Assembly (NCBI RefSeq): GCF_000426285.1
Contig: NZ_AUFB01000011.1
Coordinates: 124,001-188,000 of the forward strand
Direction: 5' to 3'
Length of the DNA stretch: 64,000 nucleotides
Origin: Rhizobium leucaenae USDA 9039
GTDB lineage: Bacteria > Pseudomonadota > Alphaproteobacteria > Rhizobiales > Rhizobiaceae
Shown here: one piece after another, positions 24,935-33,702 of the stretch
How positions within the stretch are numbered: the first letter of the stretch is position 1
Layout of the letters: each line of letters begins with the position of its first letter
Position numbers and translations under genes: made by a program
Notes under the pieces: generated by a model
Seen by the model: the letters and a program-made list of their open reading frames with translations, nothing else
The model's database searches: none
What the model was told of the DNA's origin: nothing

Positions 24935-26794
24935 TTACGCTCGGCTGCGCCATAGCCAGACGGCCAGAGAACCGGCGCGGCCGCGCAGGCTCGCTTCTAT
25001 CGGGCCATCGAGCTTGCCTTCAGTATAGGGTTCGCTGTCGCGACCGGCCGACTGCAAGAGGTCGTTGCTGAACGCGATCTCGGCATTGCTGCGGGCGGCC
25101 ACCTCCATTAGGCGGCTGGCGACATTGACGGTATCGCCGGTGGCCGTGATCTGCTGACGGCTGTGAACGCCGAGCCTGGAGGCGACGACGGTGCCGAAAT
25201 GCGCGCCGATCTTGAAGCCGATGCGAGATGCGATGGTATCCGGCAGCGTTCCAAACCAGCCTCTCATTCGATCGGCGAGGTGAATGCAGCAGCACGCGGC
25301 ATTGGCAGCATCGTCGTCCTTCGGCTGCGGCAGGCCGAACAAGATCATGGCGCCATCGCCCATGAAGCTGGTGATGGCACCGCCGCAGGCCGTTACTTCC
25401 TCGTCGACAAGATCGTAGAAGCCGTTCAGCAATTCGCGCACCGCCGTGGGGCCGATCGCTTCGCTGAGACCTGTGAAGCCATTGAGATCGATGAAAACCA
25501 CAGCCGCTTCCTGGCGCACCGGTTCCGCTAGAAAACCGGGATCGCGGGCAAGATGTTCGGCAAGGCCCGGCGCCTGAATGCGCTGGAGGAGTTCGCTCTG
25601 CTGCGCGAAATGCCTGGCCTGTTTGCGGCCAAGCCAGAGCTGCGCGGCGCCGAACAGCAGCGCCGGCGGCATCGCGGCGGCGATGGGCACGGCGGCACTC
25701 AGCCAGATACCGTGCTTGAAGGCGTTGATGTTGATCGACAGCCAGGCAAGGACGACGCAGAGCGCCACGATCAGGCCGATAGTGTTGCGCCGCCAGGCCA
25801 GCAGCCCGACGAGGACGACCGGCAGGCCTGTGGCGAAGCCGAGGTCAATAAGGCGCGCATTCCGGTCGCGCACCAACCCGTCCCCGGCGATCAGATGCGT
25901 GATCGATGTGGAAATGACCTCGACGCCTGGCAGGACTGGATCGAACGGCGTCGGAAAAACATCGCCGCCCCCGGTAACCGTCGCGCCGATGACGACGATG
26001 TGGTCCCTGATCGCCTCCTCCGGCAATTGCCCGGTCAGTGCCGCGCTGGCGCCGATGGTGCGGATCGTGCCGCGCGGACCGTAGAAGGAGAGCGGCATGA
26101 GATAGCCGGTATCGGTATGCACCACCCGGTCACCGAGCTTGATGTGGTCGGAAATGACGGTCGCAGCCTCGCCGGTCGCGGCGGAAGCGACCCGTAGCGA
26201 GAAGGACGGTTCGATCCGCTCGCCGCTGCGAAACAGCATGGGCACGAAGCGCGGCGTTCCCGTCTTGTCGGTCTGCACGTTAACAACACCATTGGCCGCC
26301 GCCTGCGCAAACCGCTGCTGCGGCTCCAGGAATTGCAGCGCGCTGGGTATGCGCGTAAGCGGCTCCTTATTATCATCGGCAACGCGCTGGCGGCTTTCGG
26401 GAAAAATGCCAGCGACGGCAAGCACGGCGTTGGTCTGTCTCAGCGATTGCGCCAGCGCCGCATCGTCGGCTTCTGCGCCGGGGTCGACTAAAAGCATGTC
26501 GAGCCCGATCGCTTTCGGCTTCAGTGCGGCGATTGCGTCGATGACTTTTGCGAGCGTGGCACGGGGCAGCGGGTAGTGGCCGGCTTGGCGCGACGCCTCA
26601 TCATCAATGGCGACGATCGTAACGACGTCGGGCGGTTGCCGGCTGCCACCGAGCACATTCCTGAGATTGGTCAGCGTTGCCTCGGCGCCGTCAATAAAGG
26701 GAATGTCGCCCCGCAGATGGGCGATGCCAAGGCCCGCGCCCCAGACGGCGGTCAAGACGAGCGCAATCAACGTCTGCAGCGGTGGTCTGCGCAT
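24935..26794 (-). CDS. CHASE2-domain class III adenylate/guanylate cyclase
   Basis: 619 residues. An N-terminal membrane helix (about 8-25), then a periplasmic CHASE2 sensor (about 30-320; VVTIVAIDDEASRQAGHYPLPR, DMLLVDPGAEAD), three hydrophobic segments (about 325-400), and a C-terminal cytosolic cyclase domain (about 430-590) with both metal Asp residues (VVFIDLNGFTGLSE and SFMGDGAMILFG) and the GDTVNVASRL motif. The order sensor, membrane, catalysis matches a transmembrane receptor cyclase. It starts 13 bases after the FecR-like gene, a pairing repeatedly seen for CHASE2 cyclases, so the two probably share a function. Confidence 0.92.
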   Translation of the reverse strand: MRRPPLQTLIALVLTAVWGAGLGIAHLRGDIPFIDGAEATLTNLRNVLGGSRQPPDVVTIVAIDDEASRQAGHYPLPRATLAKVIDAIAALKPKAIGLDMLLVDPGAEADDAALAQSLRQTNAVLAVAGIFPESRQRVADDNKEPLTRIPSALQFLEPQQRFAQAAANGVVNVQTDKTGTPRFVPMLFRSGERIEPSFSLRVASAATGEAATVISDHIKLGDRVVHTDTGYLMPLSFYGPRGTIRTIGASAALTGQLPEEAIRDHIVVIGATVTGGGDVFPTPFDPVLPGVEVISTSITHLIAGDGLVRDRNARLIDLGFATGLPVVLVGLLAWRRNTIGLIVALCVVLAWLSININAFKHGIWLSAAVPIAAAMPPALLFGAAQLWLGRKQARHFAQQSELLQRIQAPGLAEHLARDPGFLAEPVRQEAAVVFIDLNGFTGLSEAIGPTAVRELLNGFYDLVDEEVTACGGAITSFMGDGAMILFGLPQPKDDDAANAACCCIHLADRMRGWFGTLPDTIASRIGFKIGAHFGTVVASRLGVHSRQQITATGDTVNVASRLMEVAARSNAEIAFSNDLLQSAGRDSEPYTEGKLDGPIEASLRGRAGSLAVWLWRSRA

Positions 26795-26807
26795 GGGAAT
26801 CAGGATC

Positions 26808-27335
26808 TCACTGGCCGAGGCGGCCCATCAACGCGTTTATGCGTGGTTGTCCCCAGTTGGTAACACGCAGGGGACCACGGCTGTGATCGACATCGACCCC
26901 CTGCCCGCGTCCAAGCGTAACTCCTTGTCCGGTCGAAACCTTGTTGACGGCGACGCGGCCGCGCAGCACCAGCACGGATGTCTTGCCGCGGCCCGCATCG
27001 ACTGCCCATCGTGTGCCGCGCACGGCGGCGATCGCCTGCGGCGTCACCACTTCGAACCCGCCCTTGATCCGGCCGTTGTCGACATCGACCAGCGCCGCCT
27101 TGCTGCTCAGCACCACAGCATCAACCTGGCCGTCGCGATTGCGGTCGGCAAGCCGATAGCTTGCCCCGCGTTCGACAGTGATGCTGAGGCCGGGCTCGCA
27201 ATTCAGCGTCTGCCGCTCGGCACTGACCGTCGGGCGTAGCGAACAGCCGGTTGTTTGTGCGGAGGCCGAACCGGTTCCGATCACGCACAAAACGGCGCCT
27301 CCGGCAGCGCCGAGAAAACGGTTTGTCTGGCTCAT
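26808..27335 (-). CDS. exported FecR-domain protein, partner of the CHASE2 cyclase
   Basis: 175 residues with a signal peptide (FLGAAGGAVLCVIGTGSASA, cleavage near residue 26). The mature part carries a FecR-type beta domain (GFEVVTPQAIAAVRGTRWAVDAGRGKTSVLVLRGRVAVN). Unlike iron-siderophore FecR anti-sigma factors there is no membrane helix or sigma gene nearby. It is immediately upstream of the CHASE2 cyclase on the same strand, so a periplasmic ligand or lid for that sensor is a reasonable inference. Confidence 0.85.
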   Translation of the reverse strand: MSQTNRFLGAAGGAVLCVIGTGSASAQTTGCSLRPTVSAERQTLNCEPGLSITVERGASYRLADRNRDGQVDAVVLSSKAALVDVDNGRIKGGFEVVTPQAIAAVRGTRWAVDAGRGKTSVLVLRGRVAVNKVSTGQGVTLGRGQGVDVDHSRGPLRVTNWGQPRINALMGRLGQ

Positions 27336-27423
27336 GATTGTGCCCCCTCATGAAATATATGTGTGGCGGTAGGCCCCTAAATTCCAGCCGCAGCAATATA
27401 AATCCGTGAGAAGTGATGATGCG

Positions 27424-28473
27424 TCAGGAGCGGTTAATCTGCAAGTTGTCGTAGCCCTTGGCTTTGTAGAGGATGGTCGAAATCAGCCAACTCAGTAGGA
27501 AGATGCCGACGACCGCGAAGCCGAAATTGGCGAGATTGTCGTTGAGATCGCCGATGAAGCTCCAGACGCTGCCTTCGAGACCGAGTTTGTCGGAGATCAA
27601 GCCCAGCACCTCGATGCCGCCGATGAAGACGGCAACGACTACCGAAGCAGCGGTGATTGTCAGATTGTACCAGAGCTTGCGAACCGGCTTGACGAAAGCC
27701 CAGCCATAGGCGCCGGTCATCAATATGCTGTCGCTGGTGTCCATCAGCGACATGCCGGCGGTGAAAAGCGCCGGAAAAACGAGAATTGTCCAGAAGGACA
27801 TTCCCTGTGCCGCCTGCGCTGCGGAAATGCCGAGCAGGCCGATCTCGGTCGCGGTATCGAAACCGAGGCCGAAGAGAAAGCCGATGGGATACATGTGCCA
27901 GGACCGTCTCACCACCTTGAACATCGGGCGGAATACGCGCGCCAGCAAACCGCCCCCGACCAGCAATGTGTCGAGATCCTCCTCGACGATCCTCTCGCCC
28001 CTTCGCGCGCGGTTGAAGGCCGACCACACGCCCTTGAGCACGAACAGATTGGCGACGCCGATGAGAAGCAGGAATGCGGCCGACACCGCCGTGCCGATGA
28101 CGCTTCCGACATCGTGGAATGAATCGAGCTTGCTCTGCATCGCGGCGGCCGTTGCGGCAATGACAACAGACGCAAGCACGACGATCGTTGAATGTCCGAG
28201 TGAAAAGAAGAAGCCGACAGCATAAGGCTGTTTCCGCTCCTGCATCAGCTTGCGCACCACATTGTCGATGGCGGCAATGTGGTCTGCATCAAAAGCGTGC
28301 CTTAAGCCGAACATATAGGCTAAAAATGCGGTGCCCAGCAGCGACGGCCTGTCGGCAAAGGCGGTCCATGCCCAAATCCAGGCAGCAATGTTGAATGCAA
28401 TCAGAACAACATAGGTGATGGCAATTTTGGTTTTCGACCGTCCCGCCCGATCGTCAAATGGATTGAGTATCAT
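27424..28473 (-). CDS. NiCoT-family nickel/cobalt permease (HoxN/NixA type)
   Basis: 349 residues, eight or so hydrophobic segments. The family signature HX4DH is present as RHAFDADHIAAIDN (about 58-71), along with FSLGHSTIVV and LGFDTATEIGLL, the second and third NiCoT motifs. It imports Ni2+ and/or Co2+ across the inner membrane. No urease, hydrogenase or cobalamin gene lies near, so which metal it serves is not told by context. I looked for a cobalamin riboswitch upstream and found none. The start codon lies within a short palindrome (GTATCATAC). Confidence 0.92.
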   Translation of the reverse strand: MILNPFDDRAGRSKTKIAITYVVLIAFNIAAWIWAWTAFADRPSLLGTAFLAYMFGLRHAFDADHIAAIDNVVRKLMQERKQPYAVGFFFSLGHSTIVVLASVVIAATAAAMQSKLDSFHDVGSVIGTAVSAAFLLLIGVANLFVLKGVWSAFNRARRGERIVEEDLDTLLVGGGLLARVFRPMFKVVRRSWHMYPIGFLFGLGFDTATEIGLLGISAAQAAQGMSFWTILVFPALFTAGMSLMDTSDSILMTGAYGWAFVKPVRKLWYNLTITAASVVVAVFIGGIEVLGLISDKLGLEGSVWSFIGDLNDNLANFGFAVVGIFLLSWLISTILYKAKGYDNLQINRS

Positions 28474-28579
28474 ACTTTTGTCCCACTACGCTTGCCGGCA
28501 AAGTGCCACGGAAATTGGGAAGACGCGACAGTCAAATGACGTAACGGCGGGACTTCTTGCAGTGGGGAAAACCAATTGG

Positions 28580-28928
28580 CTAACGAAGTCTGTCGAGAAT
28601 GCTGGTCAGATCTTCCCTTAGCCTGACCGGCAAATCCATTCTTCCGTGCAAGGTGCCCATCACGCCGATCTGCCGCTCGGCAGCTCTCGAAAAAATATGA
28701 AGTGCCGCTCGTAACGGCTTAAAAATATCGAAGACGCGGCATCGGCAGGCGCAACCAAATTTTTTGGCAATCTACGCCAAAGAGCTTTGGCTTTCGAAAG
28801 CTGCTCCAAGTGGGCGTGATGCCCTTCATATACTTATTGGCTTGAGCCTCGCCCTATCGCTCAGCGGTATCGATCCAGATGCGGTTCTGAGCCGCATCCG
28901 CACGAAAATAGAACAAACATCCGTTCAT
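28580..28928 (-). pseudogene. broken RelE/ParE-type toxin gene next to the ParD-like antitoxin
   Basis: The ATG at 28928 lies one base after the antitoxin stop, the usual coupling of antitoxin and toxin. Reading: MNGCLFYFRADAAQNRIWI, then DTAER, an in-frame TAG, then GEAQANKYMKGI in the same frame; a frameshift leads to HLEQLSKAKALWRRLPKNLV and, further on, SRYERHFIFFRELPSG; a second frameshift leads to QIGVMGTLHGRMDLPVR and ends at a TAG at 28580-28582. The order of segments and the C-terminal HFIFFRELPSG/LHGRMDL pattern fit a ParE-like toxin of about 110 residues. One nonsense codon and two frame breaks make it inactive. No single open frame covers it. Confidence 0.8.
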
Positions 28929-28929
28929 G

Positions 28930-29217
28930 CTAACGCGATTGGTTGCGACGGATCACATCTTCGGCGGAGACGGCGACAAATTCACTTTCGTCGGCCAGCA
29001 GCGCAGGCTGCAGCTCTTCCCGTAGCCATTCCCAGGCCTCGGCGCGTGTCTCCAGATCGCGGCGGATAAGTGCCCGAATATATTCGCTGGCATTTTCATA
29101 GAGACCATTCTCGCCGATCTGCCGTTGAATGTGGGCCTGCAACTGGACGCTTACCCGGACGTGAATGCTATTGTCCGATGCCTCCGCAGTCTTCAACTGA
29201 GCGGAGTTGTAGCACAT
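28930..29217 (-). CDS. ParD-like ribbon-helix-helix antitoxin
   Basis: About 95 residues from ATG 29217. The core VRVSVQLQAHIQRQIGENG, then LYENASEYIRALIRRDLE, is the ParD/CopG ribbon-helix-helix: a short beta strand followed by two helices, with an acidic C-terminal tail that would neutralise a toxin. The start is uncertain: TTGACA sits directly ahead of the ATG and could be a -35 box, which would move translation downstream. Its toxin partner, coupled by one base, is broken, so this is now an orphan antitoxin that may still repress or protect against related toxins. Confidence 0.8.
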   Translation of the reverse strand: MCYNSAQLKTAEASDNSIHVRVSVQLQAHIQRQIGENGLYENASEYIRALIRRDLETRAEAWEWLREELQPALLADESEFVAVSAEDVIRRNQSR

Positions 29218-29281
29218 AATGTCAACAATCAGATTTGGGAAGGCCAATCCGCAAGAGACGCGGTCCGGCCTTCCATCGCCC

Positions 29282-30910
29282 TTAAACCAATCGGCTCTGT
29301 TCGGTCGCCGCTTCGATGAAGCTCGAGAACAGCGGGTGAGGCTCCAGCGGCCGCGACTTCAGTTCCGGGTGGTACTGGACGCCGATGAACCAGGGGTGGT
29401 CGGGATATTCGATCGTTTCCGGCAGGACACCATCCGGTGACATGCCTGAGAAGGTCAGGCCGCAGTCTTCCAGTCTGTCCTTGTAATCGATATTGACTTC
29501 ATAGCGATGGCGATGGCGCTCCGAAATATCTGTGGAGCCGTAGATTTCCGAAATCTTCGTGCCCTTCTTCAGTGCGGCCTTATAGGCACCGAGGCGCATC
29601 GTGCCGCCGAGATCGCCGGATGCCGTGCGCTTCTGCAATTCGTTGCCCTTCAGCCATTCGGTCATCAGGCCGACAACCGGTTCCGGCGTGGGTCCGAACT
29701 CGGTCGACGAGGCATGCTCAACGCCGGCGAGATTGCGGGCAGCTTCGATGACGGCCATCTGCATGCCGAAACAGATGCCGAAATACGGCACCTTGCGCTC
29801 GCGCGCGAAACGGGCAGCCAGGATTTTGCCTTCAGAGCCGCGCTCGCCAAAGCCGCCGGGCACGAGAATGCCGTGGACCTTTTCGAGATACGGCGCCGGA
29901 TCTTCCTTTTCGAAGACTTCCGACTCGATCCATTCAAGCTTGACCTTGACCCGATTGGCGATGCCGCCGTGATGCAGCGCTTCGATGAGCGACTTATAGG
30001 CATCCTTGAGGCCGGTATATTTGCCGACGATGGCAATGGTCACCTCGCCTTCCGGTGTGCGAATGCGATTGCAGACCTCTTCCCACTGTTCAAGGCGCGG
30101 CTTCGGAGCCGGCTCGATGCCGAAAGCGGCGAGCACCTCGTTGTCGAGGCCTTCCTTATGATAGGCCATCGGCACGTCGTAGATGTTGGCGACGTCGAGC
30201 GCCTGGATGACGGCCGAAGGGCGGACATTGCAGAACAGCGAAAGCTTGCGGCGCTCGGCCTCGGGGATTTCCCGGTCGGCGCGCACCAGCAGAATGTCGG
30301 GATGAATGCCGAGCGCCTGCAGTTCCTTGACGGAATGCTGCGTCGGCTTGGTCTTTAGTTCGCCGGCAGCAGGAATGTAGGGCATCAGCGTCAGGTGGAC
30401 GTAAATGGCTGTACCGCGCGGCAGGTCGTTGCCGAGCTGACGGATCGCTTCCATGAAGGGCATGGCCTCGATGTCGCCGACGGTGCCGCCGATCTCGCAG
30501 ATGACGAAATCATACTCGTCATTGCCTTCGGTCACGAAATCCTTGATCTCGTTGGTGACGTGCGGAATGACCTGAACGGTGGCGCCCAGATAGTCGCCGC
30601 GACGTTCCTTGTCGATGATGTTCTTGTAGATGCGACCGGTGGTGATGTTGTCGGTCTTGGTGGCCGAACGACCGGTAAAGCGTTCGTAATGGCCGAGATC
30701 GAGGTCTGTCTCCGCACCGTCGTCGGTCACGAAGACTTCGCCGTGCTGGGTCGGGCTCATCGTGCCCGGGTCCACGTTCAGATAGGGGTCGAGCTTGCGC
30801 AGGCGGACCCGATAGCCACGGGCCTGCAACAACGCTCCGAGAGCCGCGGCCGCAATTCCTTTTCCGAGGGAAGAAACCACGCCGCCAGTGATGAATACAT
30901 ATCGCGCCAT
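29282..30910 (-). CDS. pyrG: CTP synthase
   Basis: 542 residues from ATG 30910 (MARYVFITGGVVSSLGKG, the invariant start; the open frame upstream is not coding). Makes CTP from UTP and glutamine. The N-terminal synthetase domain has the Walker-like loop SSLGKGIAAAALGALLQARG and DPYLNVDPGTMSPTQHGEV; the C-terminal amidotransferase (about 300-540) has GGFGERG, GICFGMQ with the nucleophilic Cys, and GVQYHPELKSRP. It lies downstream of secG but a strong terminator separates them, so it probably has its own promoter. Confidence 0.98.
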   Translation of the reverse strand: MARYVFITGGVVSSLGKGIAAAALGALLQARGYRVRLRKLDPYLNVDPGTMSPTQHGEVFVTDDGAETDLDLGHYERFTGRSATKTDNITTGRIYKNIIDKERRGDYLGATVQVIPHVTNEIKDFVTEGNDEYDFVICEIGGTVGDIEAMPFMEAIRQLGNDLPRGTAIYVHLTLMPYIPAAGELKTKPTQHSVKELQALGIHPDILLVRADREIPEAERRKLSLFCNVRPSAVIQALDVANIYDVPMAYHKEGLDNEVLAAFGIEPAPKPRLEQWEEVCNRIRTPEGEVTIAIVGKYTGLKDAYKSLIEALHHGGIANRVKVKLEWIESEVFEKEDPAPYLEKVHGILVPGGFGERGSEGKILAARFARERKVPYFGICFGMQMAVIEAARNLAGVEHASSTEFGPTPEPVVGLMTEWLKGNELQKRTASGDLGGTMRLGAYKAALKKGTKISEIYGSTDISERHRHRYEVNIDYKDRLEDCGLTFSGMSPDGVLPETIEYPDHPWFIGVQYHPELKSRPLEPHPLFSSFIEAATEQSRLV

Positions 30911-31000
30911 GGGAGTCACCGGATACCTTTTAACAAATGATTCCGCCAGCCCTAAAATTCGTTTCCGGAATTTTGGACGCAGAACGCGGAATGTTGACAA

Positions 31001-31030
31001 AACAAAACCGGCAGATCGAAGATCTGCCGG
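31001..31030 (-). terminator. Rho-independent terminator after secG
   Basis: On the minus strand CCGGCAGATC, loop TTC, GATCTGCCGG, then TTTTGTTTTG. A perfect 10-bp stem with a T-rich tail, 24 bases beyond the secG stop and upstream of pyrG. Confidence 0.9.
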
Positions 31031-31053
31031 AGGATGATAGTCGATGACCGGGC

Positions 31054-31581
31054 TTACTGGCCGGTCGGAACGCCGTTGCCACCCTGGGCCGGCGTGGTAG
31101 TCGTCGCGGGCGCCGTCTGCTGACCGGTGGCCGGAGCAGGCTGCGTCGTCGTGGTTGCCGGCTGGGTCGCCGTCGGAGCGGGCTGGGTCGTCGTCTGAGA
31201 CTGCGGAGCAACCGCGCCGCTGTTTGGAACGCCGTTATTGTTGGCCGGCTGCGACTGGCCGCCTGCTGGTGCCGCGCCCTTCTGGCCGCCGAGCGAATCG
31301 AGAATGCCGTTGCCCTGACCGGCGGTGCTCGGAATACGGTTGAGAATGTCGGTCGGGCGTCCTTCGAAGCGCGAGTAAACATTCATGCCCAGCGCCAGTG
31401 CAAAGAACAGCGCTGCAAGGATTGCCGTGGTCCGCGTCAGCGCGTTGGCCGTGCCACGCGCGGACATGAAGCCCGATCCGCCGCCAATGCCCAGGCCACC
31501 GCCCTCCGAGCGCTGAATCAGCACCACGCCGATAAGGGCGATGACAACCATGAGATAGATGACAAGCAGTACGGTTTGCAT
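31054..31581 (-). CDS. secG: preprotein translocase subunit SecG with long low-complexity tail
   Basis: 175 residues from ATG 31581. The first 80 residues are canonical SecG: helix one (VLLVIYLMVVIALIGVVLIQ), the cytosolic loop RSEGGGLGIGGGSGFMSARG, and helix two (ILAALFFALALGMNVY). SecG assists the SecYEG channel during SecA cycling. The remaining 90 residues are Ala/Pro/Thr/Gln-rich and probably disordered. E. coli SecG has 110 residues; extended tails are common in alphaproteobacteria. It is downstream of tpiA on the same strand, the normal rhizobial order. Confidence 0.95.
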   Translation of the reverse strand: MQTVLLVIYLMVVIALIGVVLIQRSEGGGLGIGGGSGFMSARGTANALTRTTAILAALFFALALGMNVYSRFEGRPTDILNRIPSTAGQGNGILDSLGGQKGAAPAGGQSQPANNNGVPNSGAVAPQSQTTTQPAPTATQPATTTTQPAPATGQQTAPATTTTPAQGGNGVPTGQ

Positions 31582-31696
31582 AGGTCCAGTCCTGCCCGCG
31601 GGCGCGGGCATCAAAAAGAAAAGCTCGCGGCTCTTTACATGAGGCTTTCGCCTATTCCAAGTCCTTTTAAGACTGGAATTCCGGCAAGTGACACCT

Positions 31697-32467
31697 TCAG
31701 GCGAACTGCCGTTCGAATGCGCTGTAGATGGCGAGGAAGTCTGCCGCTTTCAAGCTCTGGCCGCCAACGAGGAGGCCATTGACATTAGCGACCGCCAGCA
31801 GGTCAGCCGCATTGGCGCCGCTGACCGAGCCGCCGTAGAGAAGACGGAATTTCTCGCCGTCGCCGCCGAAGCGCGCTACCAGCTCCCTACGAATGAAAGC
31901 ATGCGCTTCCTCGACATCGGCGGAAGTGGGAACCTTGCCCGTGCCGATCGCCCAGACAGGCTCATAGGCAATGACGGTCGTTTCCGACGCAGCCCCGTCG
32001 GGTGTGGAAGCGGCAAGCTGGCGCTTGAGCACATCCAGCGTCTGGCCTTGGTCCCGCTCGTCGGCCGTCTCGCCGATGCAGATGATGGTGGTAAGTTCAG
32101 CCGTAAGTGCCGCTTCCGCCTTGGCGCGCACCAATGCATCGCTTTCGGCATGATTTCTGCGGCGCTCGGAATGGCCGACGATCACATGCGTGCCGAAGCA
32201 ATCGGCGATCATCGCGGCGGAAATGTCGCCGGTATGCGCGCCGCTGACCAGCGAATGGCAGTCCTGCGCACCGATCGCCAGCGGGCTGTCGTCACAGAGC
32301 GCTGTTGCCACGTAGAGCAAGGTTGCCGGCGGGCAGAGCAGCGTATCGATCTTCTCCGATAACGGCGCCTTCACGCCCTCGGCGATAGCCTTGATTTGGT
32401 CCAGGCTGGCCCGGGTGCCATTCATCTTCCAGTTTCCCGCCAGAAGCGGTCGTATTCTATCTGTCAT
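31697..32467 (-). CDS. tpiA: triosephosphate isomerase
   Basis: 256 residues from ATG 32467. Interconverts dihydroxyacetone phosphate and glyceraldehyde 3-phosphate. Catalytic residues are visible: Lys in LAGNWKMNG (N-terminus), His in VGHSERR, Glu in AYEPVWAIGTGK, and the phosphate loop GGSVSGANA. The gene is followed by secG after 115 bases. Rhizobia often carry two tpi genes; this linkage with secG/pyrG is that of the glycolytic copy. Confidence 0.97.
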   Translation of the reverse strand: MTDRIRPLLAGNWKMNGTRASLDQIKAIAEGVKAPLSEKIDTLLCPPATLLYVATALCDDSPLAIGAQDCHSLVSGAHTGDISAAMIADCFGTHVIVGHSERRRNHAESDALVRAKAEAALTAELTTIICIGETADERDQGQTLDVLKRQLAASTPDGAASETTVIAYEPVWAIGTGKVPTSADVEEAHAFIRRELVARFGGDGEKFRLLYGGSVSGANAADLLAVANVNGLLVGGQSLKAADFLAIYSAFERQFA

Positions 32468-32605
32468 TCCGCGTTTCCTCTCACCTCTCTGCCGCACTAA
32501 CAAAACTGGGACGGAAAGAAAAGTTATTGAAAGCGGTCGGAACGAATTCAAACCATTTAAAAAGATCGTTCTTTCGAAAATAAGCCGAAATTTTTTCGAA
32601 AAGAA

Positions 32606-33502
32606 TTATGACGGCTGTGGATCAAGGATCCAATTCAGCACCTTCCGCCAGTCGGTCATCCGTACCGGTGTGCCGTGGTTGCCGGTGGCAAACAGCGTAA
32701 ATCGCGTGGGGTAATGCGCCTTGTAAAGCTTTTCGAACAGAGCCTCCTGATCGGCGGCGGCATAGACCGGATCCTTGCTGCCATGGGTGAACCAGATCGG
32801 CAATTTCGCCTTGTAGAGAGCGCTTTTTACGAAATCCGGATCGGTGACCCCGCTCAAAATCGCCATTCCCTTTAGACGCTTGACGCTCTCGGCGTCACGG
32901 GTGATGCCCCAGCAGATGAAGCTGCCCATCGACGCGCAGGTGAGAATGACGGGCCTGCCGCCGGATTGCTCGTAGGAATAGCGGATCAGAGCCGCGATGT
33001 CGGCGACGCCATCGCTGTTGAAGCTCTTCACACTCGGCGCGTAGTAGGTGCCGCCATTGTTATAGGCGAGATTCTTCAGCCGGTTGAAATTGCCGCCGAA
33101 CGTAAAGTCGTTCGACCCCAGCCTGCGGTCGCCGCCGCGGCCGTGGATGAAGATCACGGTGAAGGACTGCTTGGATGCGGGGCCGATGCGCGTCACGTCG
33201 AGCTTGCGGTCTCCGAGCGGCAAGGTCTCGTCCTGCTGCGCTTTCCAGCGCACGCCGGTTGCGACATAGGCCGGCTTGACGCGCCGTTCCGGTACCTCGT
33301 CGCGGCCGTTGATGTCGCGCATTTCCTGATAGTCGATCGTTTCGAAAGCACCATTGTCATGGCTTTCGAGGACCGTCTGATTGGAAAACAGGTCATCCTT
33401 GAAAGGCTTCAGCGCGTCCGCGGCGGCGCCCGAAGCGGCTGCCAACGGCAAAAACGCCGCAATTGCTGCTAAAATCGACAAATGAGCTGTGGACATTCGC
33501 AT
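32606..33502 (-). CDS. exported alpha/beta-hydrolase-fold protein
   Basis: 298 residues from ATG 33502, chosen because GAGGGAAG lies seven bases upstream; the longer frame has no coding character. A signal peptide (about 1-28, ending ASGAAA) is followed by an alpha/beta hydrolase: oxyanion region FIHGRGGDRR, nucleophile segment TCASMGSF (Cys-Ala-Ser-Met-Gly rather than Gly-x-Ser-x-Gly), Asp in THGSKDPVYA and His in FATGNHGTP. Likely a periplasmic esterase or related hydrolase; the substrate cannot be told. It is a single gene between tpiA and parE. Confidence 0.8.
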   Translation of the reverse strand: MRMSTAHLSILAAIAAFLPLAAASGAAADALKPFKDDLFSNQTVLESHDNGAFETIDYQEMRDINGRDEVPERRVKPAYVATGVRWKAQQDETLPLGDRKLDVTRIGPASKQSFTVIFIHGRGGDRRLGSNDFTFGGNFNRLKNLAYNNGGTYYAPSVKSFNSDGVADIAALIRYSYEQSGGRPVILTCASMGSFICWGITRDAESVKRLKGMAILSGVTDPDFVKSALYKAKLPIWFTHGSKDPVYAAADQEALFEKLYKAHYPTRFTLFATGNHGTPVRMTDWRKVLNWILDPQPS

Positions 33503-33702
33503 GCGGATACTTCCCTCGATAGGCCCACGGGCTTGCCATTCGCCGCCCGGCAACGCAAATCTTTTTTCCGAATTTGCCCCATTACAGGGGTGCCATCGCG
33601 CTCGCGCGCCGTTTCTGGCAGAATCACGGTGATTCGCGAAACTGACGGCAACTGCGGTGATTTTGGGGTATGACCCCTTCAAGGACAAATCTGAACAGCT
33701 CC

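Noticed and set aside
28474..28580. Possible cobalamin riboswitch or NikR site upstream of the NiCoT gene
   Set aside because: The B12-box and conserved riboswitch blocks are missing. Only a short GTATCATAC palindrome over the start codon is present, not the spaced NikR pair.
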